Part shown: positions 49,076-56,138 of the stretch, in pieces
Layout: each line of letters begins with the position of its first letter
Position numbering within the stretch: position 1 is the first letter of the stretch
Virus record (IMG/VR): IMGVR_UViG_3300035565_000044
Span: 1-64,000 of that record
Reading direction: 5' to 3' (one strand)
DNA length: 64,000 bases
Source: a virus
Program-made: the position numbers and the translations under genes
Notes under the pieces: model-generated
Told to the model about the DNA's origin: nothing
Database searches by the model: none
Seen by the model: only the letters and a program-made list of their open reading frames with translations

Positions 49076-50482
49076 ATGGCTCGTACTAATACTAGGACCA
49101 GAGCGCCACGCCCTCTGACGCATGAAGGCGCTCCAGCCGATAGGATCACAAAAGAGCAAGAGTTGCGCCGCTCTGTGTCTTGCTGCCTGCTTTGGGAGAA
49201 TGAATTCTATGAAAGCGGTGAAGACATTGCTAGCCGCATCAGGCGTCTCGCGCTGGAATGTTCTCCTCAATTTGTGTCTAATCTTGCTATTGATGTTCGC
49301 AATCGTCTTCACCTTCGTCACGTTCCTCTTTGGCTGCTTTGCGCTTTGGCTAAAACTGGAACTGGAATTCCGGGGCTTGTGGGGAATACTGTAGCACAAA
49401 CCATCCAACGCCCAGACGAAATTCCTGAGCTTTTGGCGCAGTATTACAAGGCCAATGGCGTTGCTATTAAGGATAAGGGCGGAAAGATCAACAAGATCAA
49501 GATGCCTAAGCAATTCAAGAATGGTATCGCGCGAGCCTTCACTAAGTTCAACGAGTACTCGCTGGATAAGTGGAACAAAGACGGCGATATCTCCTTGAAA
49601 TACGCCATGCGCGGCGTCCATCCAAAGCCAAAGGATGAGGCTCAGGCTCAGTTGTGGGCTAAGCTTTTGGGTAAGGAAGATAAGGAAACTGGCAAGTCTC
49701 AGAAGCTTAAGACGGCAGATACAGTCATGTCCGCCTTGAGCGCTGGAAAAGAAAAGAAAACAGCAGAAGATAAGAAAACTGTTTTCGAGCGCCAGTTGCG
49801 TGAAGGAAAGATTGGATATTTCGCGTTATTGAAGAACTTGCGCGGGATGGTTGATGCTGGCGTTGACAGGCAGCTCGTTATTGACGCATTGCGCGCTAGG
49901 AAGGGAGACAAGGGAATTTTGCCGTTTCGCTATGTTTCCGCTGCGCGGGCGGCGCCAACGTATGAACCATATGTTGATGAAGCTCTTCAGCACGCGATTA
50001 AGAGCAGCAGGGAACTTCCAGGGCATACTTGGGTGCTTGTTGACGTTAGCGGCTCCATGGACGCCAGTATCTCTGCAAAGAGTGATCTTAGCCGGATAGA
50101 CGCCGCTGCGGCTCTGGCGTCTCTGATTCACGGAGACAGAACAGTTATTACGTTCAGCAATGAAATAAAAGTTGTTCCAAGTCGCCACGGTATGGCTGGA
50201 ATTGAGGCTATTCTCAAGAGCCAGATTCATAGCGGTACTGAGATGGGAAGGGCCATAAAGTATGTGAATGATCGCGCCAAGCCCCAAGATCGGCTTATCG
50301 TGATCACTGACGAACAGAGCGGGGATGTCGTCCCTGATCCAGTTTGCCAGAACGCATACGTCATAAATGTTGCGTCCTACCGCAATGGCGTCAGTTACGG
50401 CCATGGATGGAACCATATTGACGGTTGGAGCGAAGCCGTGATAGATTACATTCATGAGCATGAGGCTACGCTTAAATTGTAG
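49076..50482 (+). CDS. Ro60-family protein (TROVE-VWA)
   Basis: 468 aa with TAGAAAGGAAAG before ATG. Residues about 20-300 are the helical-repeat TROVE ring: ITKEQELRRSVSCCLLWENEFYESGEDIASRIRRLALE, RHVPLWLLCALAK, KYAMRGVHPKPKDEAQAQLW, and LREGKIGYFALLKNLRGMVDAGVD. A VWA domain follows with a complete MIDAS: DVSGSMD (about 322-328), SGTEMG, and ITDEQSG. In animals and bacteria Ro60 (Rsr) binds Y RNAs and misfolded RNAs and, with PNPase, directs RNA decay. Directly upstream lies a promoter-RNA-terminator unit with three Y-RNA-like transcripts. Confidence 0.9.
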   Translation: MARTNTRTRAPRPLTHEGAPADRITKEQELRRSVSCCLLWENEFYESGEDIASRIRRLALECSPQFVSNLAIDVRNRLHLRHVPLWLLCALAKTGTGIPGLVGNTVAQTIQRPDEIPELLAQYYKANGVAIKDKGGKINKIKMPKQFKNGIARAFTKFNEYSLDKWNKDGDISLKYAMRGVHPKPKDEAQAQLWAKLLGKEDKETGKSQKLKTADTVMSALSAGKEKKTAEDKKTVFERQLREGKIGYFALLKNLRGMVDAGVDRQLVIDALRARKGDKGILPFRYVSAARAAPTYEPYVDEALQHAIKSSRELPGHTWVLVDVSGSMDASISAKSDLSRIDAAAALASLIHGDRTVITFSNEIKVVPSRHGMAGIEAILKSQIHSGTEMGRAIKYVNDRAKPQDRLIVITDEQSGDVVPDPVCQNAYVINVASYRNGVSYGHGWNHIDGWSEAVIDYIHEHEATLKL

Positions 50483-50496
50483 TTTCATGTGAAACT
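50481..50496. promoter_or_regulatory. parS-like palindrome 11
   Basis: AGTTTCATGTGAAACT, a perfect 16-bp palindrome except for the central step, 13 of 16 matches to parS. It overlaps the Ro60 stop codon. Confidence 0.45.
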
Positions 50497-50517
50497 GCTA
50501 CGCCCATAGCATGCTGA

Positions 50518-50560
50518 TAGGCCCGCCCCTTGATCGCACCAGGGGGCGGGTTTATTTTAT
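50518..50560 (+). terminator. Terminator after the Ro60 gene
   Basis: An 8-bp GC stem (50522-50529 with 50543-50550) followed by TTTATTTTATTTG. It stands between the Ro60 gene and the convergent minus-strand gene ending at 50557. Confidence 0.85.
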
Positions 50561-50769
50561 TTGTTGATGTTTATAGCTGGAGAATTTTGTCCCTTGGTGA
50601 TAGCCACCTGAGCCTTTCTTCCGCTAGTTATATTGATATTCGTATAGCCGTCTTCTGTTGTTATGGTTATCTGAGCCTTGTCTATGATAAACCAAAGTAT
50701 GAAGCTAATCACAGCTATAGCAACTAGACCAGCAACGTACAGGTTGATTGTTGATATGATATCTATCAT
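50557..50769 (-). CDS. Small membrane-anchored protein
   Basis: 70 aa. Residues 8-28 are a membrane helix (INLYVAGLVAIAVISFILWF), followed by a beta-rich periplasmic or cytoplasmic part (QITITTEDGYTNINITSGRKAQVAI). Starts right after the stop of the next upstream gene (TAAATG), so it is coupled to the Cys-rich exported protein. Function unknown. Confidence 0.6.
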   Translation of the reverse strand: MIDIISTINLYVAGLVAIAVISFILWFIIDKAQITITTEDGYTNINITSGRKAQVAITKGQNSPAININK

Positions 50770-51045
50770 TTATTCTGTCACTCCAGCCTTAAACTCTTCA
50801 AGACACTGCCCCTTTTCCTTAAAATAAAATGGATACGGAGGATGGCAACCATATGGCTGCGGTACGTTATTGCATCCCTTCCGGTTCCATTCATCTATAT
50901 TGTAATATAGATTAGAATCCGCTTGGGCCACACAGAGTTTGTATCTCTGATTAGCCGCCTTTCTCTCGTCAGGAGTAAGACAATCGGCATGGGCGACTCC
51001 GCAGAGCCGCGCCAGAAGAGCCATTATGATTACGGTTCTATTCAT
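50770..51045 (-). CDS. Small exported Cys-rich protein
   Basis: 91 aa from the ATG giving a short signal peptide (MNRTVIIMALLARLCGVAHA, likely cleaved before DC). The mature part has five Cys (DCLTPDERK, YKLCVAQA, KGCNNV, YGCHPP, GQCLEE), suggesting disulfides in the periplasm. No family recognised; superinfection or envelope roles are possible but unproven. Confidence 0.6.
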   Translation of the reverse strand: MNRTVIIMALLARLCGVAHADCLTPDERKAANQRYKLCVAQADSNLYYNIDEWNRKGCNNVPQPYGCHPPYPFYFKEKGQCLEEFKAGVTE

Positions 51046-51638
51046 TTCGCCCACTTGATTTGAACTGGTTTTCCCATACGCAGAAGCGTTATTGCTCTGC
51101 GCTCTATGCCGTCTTCAGATACGAACTTAGCCTCCTCTTTCCACCTTCCATCTTCAAGAGTCCACAGAACATGCGTGCTCGGTACTGGATGCATTTGCGC
51201 AAACAGTTTTCCAAGCGTGGCCATGGGATCGGTGTCTAAACGAGTGGGGGAGGCGTCTGGAGCCTCTACGGCCTTGGCCTTGCCGAACAGGGTTAATTTC
51301 TCCCTTGCTGGCTTCTTGACCGTCACAACAGGACGTGGCGCTGTTGACTTCTTTATTTGGGCTATGCCGCGAACGTAGGGAACGCCTAGCGCGTCCTTAA
51401 GGTCATTCACTGCTCTTACTAGGTCAGCCTTGCCGTTCGTGTGAGCTCTTGAGTCTGTTGTGTTGAGCGTCACATCGATTTCAACTTTGTGCTCAACATC
51501 TTGATAGGTGTAGACGCCGCTGAATTTGGCGGATGCGCCGCGACGTTCGATTATAACTTTGGTTAAATCAAGCTTGTCCTTAGCGTATGAAATTAATTCT
51601 CTCATATGCTTCAGGCTTGAAACGTCAGATTTGGCCAT
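51042..51638 (-). CDS. Hypothetical protein
   Basis: 198 aa from the ATG with GAAAGGGATGATC upstream. N-terminal alpha/beta part (DLTKVIIERRGAS, TYQDVEHKVEIDVTLNTTDSR), a Lys/Pro-rich linker, and a C-terminal beta part (THVLWTLEDGRWKEEAKFV, AITLLRMGKPVQIKW). No family recognised. Overlaps the exported Cys-rich gene by 4 bases. Confidence 0.55.
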   Translation of the reverse strand: MAKSDVSSLKHMRELISYAKDKLDLTKVIIERRGASAKFSGVYTYQDVEHKVEIDVTLNTTDSRAHTNGKADLVRAVNDLKDALGVPYVRGIAQIKKSTAPRPVVTVKKPAREKLTLFGKAKAVEAPDASPTRLDTDPMATLGKLFAQMHPVPSTHVLWTLEDGRWKEEAKFVSEDGIERRAITLLRMGKPVQIKWAK

Positions 51639-51697
51639 GATCATCCCTTTCGGACTGTGTTGCACTCTTTCTGTTCGATGTGTAGCCTACGGCATAA

Positions 51698-51717
51698 CGG
51701 TTAAGAAACCGTTACCA
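51698..51717. promoter_or_regulatory. 8-bp inverted repeat, possible operator
   Basis: TAACGGTT and AACCGTTA separated by four bases, 7 bases upstream of the -35 of the 51725 promoter. Confidence 0.45.
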
Positions 51718-51724
51718 ATTCCCA

Positions 51725-51753
51725 TTGACCACAACGTTCGTATCGGATATACA
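51725..51753 (+). promoter_or_regulatory. Sigma70-like promoter almost touching a start codon
   Basis: TTGACC at 51725-51730, 17-base spacer, TATACA at 51748-51753, only two bases before the ATG at 51756. Either translation is leaderless or this is a chance match. Confidence 0.45.
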
Positions 51754-51755
51754 TT

Positions 51756-52121
51756 ATGTCTAAGTTAAAAGGAAGGGGACTTGTAGAGGAACAGCTCCTC
51801 AAATTAGCCCCTAGCGTAAACGATAGGTTTCGATCCACGTTTGAAGAATCTGAGCTTGGCGCCCGGCGCTTCGCTCACCTCGTGAGATGGAAGATTGAGC
51901 CTAGAGTTCATGTCTCAAAGAATGGATGCGTCACGTTTCGTTTTATAGACATAGGCGTGTCAATGACGGCGTTCATTTTTTTAGATAACAGCGCCTTAGA
52001 TTACAGAGCTAGCATGGAAAGAGAAGGATTTAAATATACTCCGTATTGCCAGGGGATAGACACAATGGTTAATTCATTGTCTATTATTAAGGCGTTTGGG
52101 GTAGATTTATTTACCATATAA
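51756..52121 (+). CDS. Hypothetical protein
   Basis: 121 aa, no clear ribosome-binding site. Basic helical start (SKLKGRGLVEEQLLKLAPSVNDRFRSTF), a beta region (PRVHVSKNGCVTFRFIDIGVSMTAFIF) and an amphipathic end. No family recognised. First gene of the plus-strand group 51756-53727. Confidence 0.5.
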   Translation: MSKLKGRGLVEEQLLKLAPSVNDRFRSTFEESELGARRFAHLVRWKIEPRVHVSKNGCVTFRFIDIGVSMTAFIFLDNSALDYRASMEREGFKYTPYCQGIDTMVNSLSIIKAFGVDLFTI

Positions 52122-52134
52122 GAAAGGAAAGATA

Positions 52135-52737
52135 GTGAAGATTTGTACAGTCATGCTTGAGGGCATTTCCCATTACTCTCAATCTCGCATGCATTCAGAG
52201 CCAGCGTTGGAACAGGAAAGCGCTGACGAGTACGCCAAGCGCACAGCCCTAGACCATTTGCATTTCGACAGCAAAGGGCATGTGTTTATCCCCCCTATGT
52301 CTATCAAGCAAAGCATTGATAACGCTGCGAAATATATGCAGCAAAAGGTTCCTGGAAAGGGACAGGCGACATATACAAAGCATTTTAAAAGCGGATTGGC
52401 GGTTGTTGAGCCTCTTATGCTTTTTGACAGTGAAGGAAACCCTGTCATGAAGAGCGCATCCCCCGTTGAAAAACTATGGCTCAACTCCGATGGAGTCAGG
52501 GGAGGCGGAAAGCGCGTATGGAAGTATTGCCCATATATCCCTTCTGGATGGACAGCCGAGCTTCAGGCTCATATTCTTGACGACACCATAGGCGAAGAAG
52601 TTTTTTTAAATACTCTCGTGAACGCAGGAAGGTTTATTGGGCTTGGAAGGTTCCGCCCCGCTAGTGGGGGATACTATGGACGCTTCACATATAAGCCTGA
52701 TAGCGTCAATTGGGAAGTTCTTAGAAACTTCTTGTAA
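52135..52737 (+). CDS. Conserved phage protein with Gly-rich GLGRFRP motif
   Basis: 200 aa from a GTG with GAAAGGAAAG upstream. The pattern KICTVMLEGISHYSQSRMHS, then KGHVFIPPMSIKQSIDNAAKYM, KGQATYTKHFKSGL and finally GRFIGLGRFRPASGGYYGRF is a conserved phage protein seen in several podoviruses and siphoviruses. The Gly-rich end and beta-alpha-beta layout faintly resemble RAMP-type ferredoxin folds, without real evidence. It is usually followed by a helix-rich partner as here. Confidence 0.6.
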   Translation: MKICTVMLEGISHYSQSRMHSEPALEQESADEYAKRTALDHLHFDSKGHVFIPPMSIKQSIDNAAKYMQQKVPGKGQATYTKHFKSGLAVVEPLMLFDSEGNPVMKSASPVEKLWLNSDGVRGGGKRVWKYCPYIPSGWTAELQAHILDDTIGEEVFLNTLVNAGRFIGLGRFRPASGGYYGRFTYKPDSVNWEVLRNFL

Positions 52738-52746
52738 GGGCGGACC

Positions 52747-53277
52747 ATGAAAATAGAAGACGAAGACGGTAAGTATAATTATTACGCCGATATCTATGTT
52801 ATACGTGATTTGTTTTCCAAGGTGGAGATTGGGGATACAATAACGTTTTCTCAAATAGAAGAAGTTATGAAGAAACCCGTTGACGGCTCTGTCTACTCCG
52901 CTATTCATCAGGCAAAGATTTTGCTTGAAAGCGAAGATAGAATGGTGTTTGGCAACGTGCGCAGCGTAGGATACAAGCGGCTAACCGATAGCGAAATTAT
53001 AGAATCTTTCGAGCTCGACCGCCGCCGCCTCCGCCGAAGGGCTCAAAGGGCTGCGCGCAGATTGACTAATATAAATGACTACGCCAGCCTCAGCAATGTG
53101 CAGAAGATAACGCATCAGGCGGGGCTAGGCGTCCTAGCGGCAATATCTAGAGTGGCTATGCCTAGGACGGTTGAGGACGTTAAGAAGTCCGTAGCTACGC
53201 TGGAGGCTCCTACTAAGTCAACTCATGCCCCGATTGGGAAGATTTTGGATATCATGAGGGGAAACGTAAAAGATTAG
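52747..53277 (+). CDS. Winged-helix-like partner of the 52135 gene
   Basis: 176 aa, GGGCGGACC before ATG. N-terminal winged-helix pattern (YYADIYVIRDLFSKVEIGDTITFSQIEEVMKKPVDGSVYSAIHQAKILLE), then an Arg-rich helix (DRRRLRRRAQRAARRLT) and a helical tail. Likely binds nucleic acid. Conserved pairing with the preceding gene suggests a shared process. Confidence 0.55.
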   Translation: MKIEDEDGKYNYYADIYVIRDLFSKVEIGDTITFSQIEEVMKKPVDGSVYSAIHQAKILLESEDRMVFGNVRSVGYKRLTDSEIIESFELDRRRLRRRAQRAARRLTNINDYASLSNVQKITHQAGLGVLAAISRVAMPRTVEDVKKSVATLEAPTKSTHAPIGKILDIMRGNVKD

Positions 53278-53291
53278 TTTCACGTGAAACG
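53276..53291. promoter_or_regulatory. parS-like palindrome 12
   Basis: AGTTTCACGTGAAACG, 14 of 16 matches to parS with a perfect 14-bp palindrome, overlapping the stop of the 52747 gene. Confidence 0.65.
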
Positions 53292-53298
53292 GTGGCAT

Positions 53299-53727
53299 AT
53301 GAACTTTTTCGATGGATTCGATAGCCAGGATCGGGCTAAGATAACGAATATCTCATCTAGCCTAGTTGGCTTGATGGTAAAGATTAATGGTTTGGTTAGG
53401 CAACTATCCAACTTTCGGCCAGAGGGACTTATGTCAGCAATTGAAGACCTGCGCGAAGGCGTAAAGAATGCAGTTGGCAAGATCGAAGCGCTTACAAGCC
53501 AGCTTGGTTCCGTGAGTTCGCACGTTGAGACTTTGTTTAAGGAAAACTCAGAGCTCAAAATCCAGCTTGCTGACGCCAATACTCAGCTAGCGGCGCTCAA
53601 GGGAGCGGCTACAGCCCCCGCTGAGGCTCATAGTGAGGTTGAGTTGCAAGACTTAGCCAATCAGCTTAAGGCGGCTGTGACGCCTGCTGTAACAGCTCCT
53701 GATGTCAATCCAGCGCCACAGGCTTAA
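53299..53727 (+). CDS. Coiled-coil protein
   Basis: 142 aa from ATG 53299 with GGTGG upstream. Heptad-patterned helices (ITNISSSLVGLMVKING, LMSAIEDLREGVKNAVGKIEALTSQL, HVETLFKENSELKIQLADAN) and an Ala/Pro-rich tail. No membrane segment. Last gene of the group, followed by a strong terminator. Confidence 0.6.
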   Translation: MNFFDGFDSQDRAKITNISSSLVGLMVKINGLVRQLSNFRPEGLMSAIEDLREGVKNAVGKIEALTSQLGSVSSHVETLFKENSELKIQLADANTQLAALKGAATAPAEAHSEVELQDLANQLKAAVTPAVTAPDVNPAPQA

Positions 53728-53730
53728 TGA

Positions 53731-53766
53731 AAAGGGCGCGGTCTCTTGATGGAGCCGCGCCCTTGC
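53731..53766 (+). terminator. Bidirectional terminator
   Basis: A 10-bp GC stem (53732-53741 with 53755-53764) between the convergent genes ending at 53727 and 53768. T-rich on one side (GCTTTA) and A-rich on the other. Confidence 0.75.
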
Positions 53767-53767
53767 T

Positions 53768-54028
53768 TTATGATACTTTCTCAAATAGGTGAGCCACCCA
53801 CCAGCCATCATCTAAAAGAAGAGTTCCTATATAATCGTATCCGTCTTCTATGGGCTTTCCTGTTTCAATAAAAGAGAATATTCTTTCTTCCTTGGGCTGT
53901 TCATCGTCTACGAGAGCCCACATGCAGCCAATGCCGTGTTGTATTCCTAGTTTTATCACCTTAGCCCCTTTGGGCATGGATAAGGTGTTATGCTCATTTC
54001 CTAATTTATATTTTAGTATGGTTTTCAT
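53768..54028 (-). CDS. DUF7352-like phage protein
   Basis: 86 aa, AGAAAGGAAAGACG before ATG. The pattern ILKYKLG, SMPKGAKVIKLGIQHGIGCMWALVDDE, IFSFIETGKPI, YIGTLLLDDGWWVAHLFE matches the small phage domain DUF7352. Function unknown. It is the last gene of the minus-strand group 54833-53768. Confidence 0.7.
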   Translation of the reverse strand: MKTILKYKLGNEHNTLSMPKGAKVIKLGIQHGIGCMWALVDDEQPKEERIFSFIETGKPIEDGYDYIGTLLLDDGWWVAHLFEKVS

Positions 54029-54040
54029 CGTCTTTCCTTT

Positions 54041-54295
54041 CTATCTATGGTCATACATATGATAGCGCTGTCTTGTATAATTTGGCTTTGCCTTGAACGT
54101 ATTTAGACCGTTCCTATTCCAAGGCAAAATCCATGCTGGGAGCCAGCGCCAACCTTCCGCCTGACGCCCACGCCATACGCTCCTATCATATAGGTCTGTC
54201 ATGACGCATTCCCACATAGGAAAAACTTCATCTTTCCTATTGCAGTAATCGTCAGATAGTTGATCAGCAATATGCGTAGGAAGGCGCACTCTCAT
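54041..54295 (-). CDS. Small hypothetical protein
   Basis: 84 aa from the ATG with CAGGAAAAGAA upstream, overlapping the previous stop (ATGA). N-terminal helix (RVRLPTHIADQLSDDYCNRKD), a Trp-rich middle (RWLPAWILPWNRNG) and a basic end. The start resembles ribbon or ring-like small regulators but nothing firm. Coupled to the 54292 gene. Confidence 0.55.
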   Translation of the reverse strand: MRVRLPTHIADQLSDDYCNRKDEVFPMWECVMTDLYDRSVWRGRQAEGWRWLPAWILPWNRNGLNTFKAKPNYTRQRYHMYDHR

Positions 54296-54474
54296 TTCTT
54301 TTCCTGTCTTTCGTACTGGCATACGCACTTCATTCGTGGACGCGTAGCCTTAGGGTCTTTCCCGGCGCCATCGATGCAAGCTGAATAGGAAATGTATTTG
54401 TGAATGAGCTCTGGGGGAATGTAGCCTTCAGGCGAGCAATAGAGCGCGTAGGCGACAAGAAGTTCCTTCATCAT
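54292..54474 (-). CDS. Small hypothetical protein
   Basis: 60 aa, AAAGGGAAG before the tandem ATGATG. Helical (KELLVAYALYCSPEGYIPPELIHKYIS) with spaced Cys (YC, AC, CVC). Chained to both neighbours by 4-base overlaps. Function unknown. Confidence 0.55.
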   Translation of the reverse strand: MMKELLVAYALYCSPEGYIPPELIHKYISYSACIDGAGKDPKATRPRMKCVCQYERQEKK

Positions 54475-54833
54475 CTTCCCTTTCTGGTTACAAGTTTTTC
54501 TAAGGCTTCGTGTAGATAGCGTATCACAAACTCTCTAGGCTTCCCTCCCCATAAACACCCCTCCCTAGCCTCTATAGCGGCCTCTAGAGCCTCTTGAAAG
54601 GTAGGGCGCGGCTCCCCTAGCCTGGACCACCTAGGACGCCCAGGACCGCCCGCATAGTGAGCTCTGAGCACCTTCCTAGTCCACACCTGATATGGGCCAG
54701 TTTTTCCCTTAGCCCATACCTCAAATGTATATTTATTCTCATGGGTAGACCAAGAAATTAGCCGTATTCCATCCGGGGCGGATAGGTCAATCTCAACGCC
54801 GCTAGGCATTGACGATAATAATTTGAGGGCCAT
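54471..54833 (-). CDS. Small hypothetical protein
   Basis: 120 aa, ATG without a strong ribosome-binding site. Mixed alpha/beta sequence (IDLSAPDGIRLISWSTHENKYTFEVW), then FQEALEAAIEAREGCLWGGKPREFVIRYLHEALEKL helix. It is the first gene of the group that reads away from the regulatory region at 54834-55047. Confidence 0.5.
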   Translation of the reverse strand: MALKLLSSMPSGVEIDLSAPDGIRLISWSTHENKYTFEVWAKGKTGPYQVWTRKVLRAHYAGGPGRPRWSRLGEPRPTFQEALEAAIEAREGCLWGGKPREFVIRYLHEALEKLVTRKGR

Positions 54834-55047
54834 TTACTAATATCTCATGTATCCGCGACAGTGAAGCTGTCGCTTCAGCGAACATGAGAAAAATTTTTAC
54901 ATTTTTTTGAAAAAAAGTCAAAAAAAGTGTTGACTCTACCTGTGAAACACACTATATGTTGTTTCACGAGAGTTCTTTGACAATTTGTTTCTCTGATGAC
55001 TGGGGCCACTAATCCGTTTGGATCAGTGGCCGCAATGCGTTGTGGGG
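54834..55047. promoter_or_regulatory. Divergent regulatory region, possible replication origin
   Basis: Holds nested palindromes (outer CTCATGT/ACATGAG, inner GCGACAG/CTGTCGC, 54846-54888), an A/T-rich tract with repeated AAAAAAGT, the plus-strand promoter at 54930, two outward-facing parS half sites, and a hairpin (GGCCACT/AGTGGCC with ATCC/GGAT) at 55005-55032 that may end the minus operon. A minus-strand TTGACT with a TAAAAA box is also visible in the A/T tract. The combination resembles an origin or operon switch. Confidence 0.45.
54930..54958 (+). promoter_or_regulatory. Promoter flanked by parS half sites
   Basis: TTGACT at 54930-54935, 17-base spacer, TATATG at 54953-54958. GTGAAACA (54942-54949) lies in the spacer and TGTTTCAC (54960-54967) at the start point. 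It points into minus-strand genes, so it would make an antisense or small RNA. Confidence 0.55.
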
Positions 55048-55515
55048 TTAGTGTTCTATGCTACACACGCTAAACATGGCGTAGCCAGTAGCGATAACGT
55101 CTAACAGCTCCGCTGTCTTCTGGTTGTGGCCACGCCTTTTCCAGAAGTCGCTAAGGTTTGGGGAAAACGACATGCGGTGATAAATTTTGTTTTTTATATC
55201 AACGCTTTGTCTGATTTTTTCTTGCTCATTCTCAACTTCGCGTGGAATTTGCGAAAGTTTTTCTTCAAACATCCTGGCATCTTCAGGATTATCTAGAAAC
55301 CTGTCAAAAGACTCTATGATATCTGGTAAATGCATAACGTCTGAGCCATCAATCATAACGATTGACGCCATGGGGATAACCTTTAGAAGGTCGTCAGCGT
55401 CGGCTCGCTCCATGGGCATGGCTTTATCTTTGGTTCTACTCATGCTAAGCGCCACGTCGTCAAACGACACCATGTAGGCGCCTTGCGCCATGATAAAACA
55501 GTCTTTCTCGCTCAC
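55048..55515 (-). CDS. Hypothetical protein
   Basis: 155 aa from a GTG with GAAAGGAAATTAA upstream. Helical, acidic (ADADDLLKVIPMASIVMIDGS, IIESFDRFLDNPEDARMFEEKLSQI). A short motif WKRRGHNQKTAELLDVIATG near the end. No family recognised. It is the last gene of the long minus operon coming from the right edge. Confidence 0.55.
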   Translation of the reverse strand: MSEKDCFIMAQGAYMVSFDDVALSMSRTKDKAMPMERADADDLLKVIPMASIVMIDGSDVMHLPDIIESFDRFLDNPEDARMFEEKLSQIPREVENEQEKIRQSVDIKNKIYHRMSFSPNLSDFWKRRGHNQKTAELLDVIATGYAMFSVCSIEH

Positions 55516-55526
55516 TTAATTTCCTT

Positions 55527-55853
55527 TCAGTTAGAAACTCTCAAACGGCTTTCGATAATCTGCTCTGTGCTCATTCTGCGACGATTGGCAGTTGATAGCA
55601 CCGCCGCCGCCTTTGTGCGGAACTTACGCGCCGTGCGCTTCATTCCCTCCTGGATAATGATGATTTTGCGCCAGACTTCAAGCTGATTGTCGGCTTCCGC
55701 CTTAGCCATGCGCCATGCCGTCTTGCGATGGGCGTAGACGCCAACCACCTTAACGCGTTCATCAACCGTGACAATCGCCTCAAATGTCCCATCTTGGCGC
55801 TTGTGGGTTTGCCATTTGAATTCATGACCAAAGTAATTGAGCGTTCCCATCAT
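55527..55853 (-). CDS. Small basic protein
   Basis: 108 aa, AAAGGGAAGGGATACC before ATG. Beta-rich start (LNYFGHEFKWQTHKRQDGTFEAIVTVDERVKVVGVY) followed by long basic helices (TAWRMAKAEADNQLEVWRKIIII; RKFRTKAAAVLSTANRRR). May bind nucleic acid. No family recognised. Confidence 0.55.
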   Translation of the reverse strand: MMGTLNYFGHEFKWQTHKRQDGTFEAIVTVDERVKVVGVYAHRKTAWRMAKAEADNQLEVWRKIIIIQEGMKRTARKFRTKAAAVLSTANRRRMSTEQIIESRLRVSN

Positions 55854-55869
55854 GGTATCCCTTCCCTTT

Positions 55870-56064
55870 CTAATCTAAAATTCCCATCCTCTTACGGCAG
55901 ATGGGGCATAGTCCGCTAATAATCTTTATTCTCTTGTAGACTCCACCACAAGTTATGCAACGTAGGTGATAGTAGTCCAGAGCACGACGTTTCTTCTTCT
56001 TCTCAAACGCCACTGTCCCACGCTTCAGTCTAGCCTTATGGTTGTCTCTGTGTCCTTTCCCCAT
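55870..56064 (-). CDS. Small zinc-ribbon protein
   Basis: 64 aa, AGAGGTAAACTG before ATG. Very basic first half (HKARLKRGTVAFEKKKKRR), then two CxxC pairs (CITCGG...CPIC), giving a likely zinc ribbon. Such small proteins often bind RNA or RNA polymerase; no specific family. Confidence 0.6.
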   Translation of the reverse strand: MGKGHRDNHKARLKRGTVAFEKKKKRRALDYYHLRCITCGGVYKRIKIISGLCPICRKRMGILD

Positions 56065-56122
56065 CAGTTTACCTCTTAAAGGTTAACAAAATGAAAACGC
56101 CCAGGAGTTACCCCAGGCGTTT

Positions 56123-56138
56123 CGTTTCACGTGGAACT
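56123..56138. promoter_or_regulatory. parS-like palindrome 13
   Basis: CGTTTCACGTGGAACT, 13 of 16 matches to parS; overlaps the last bases of the 56137 gene. Confidence 0.5.
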
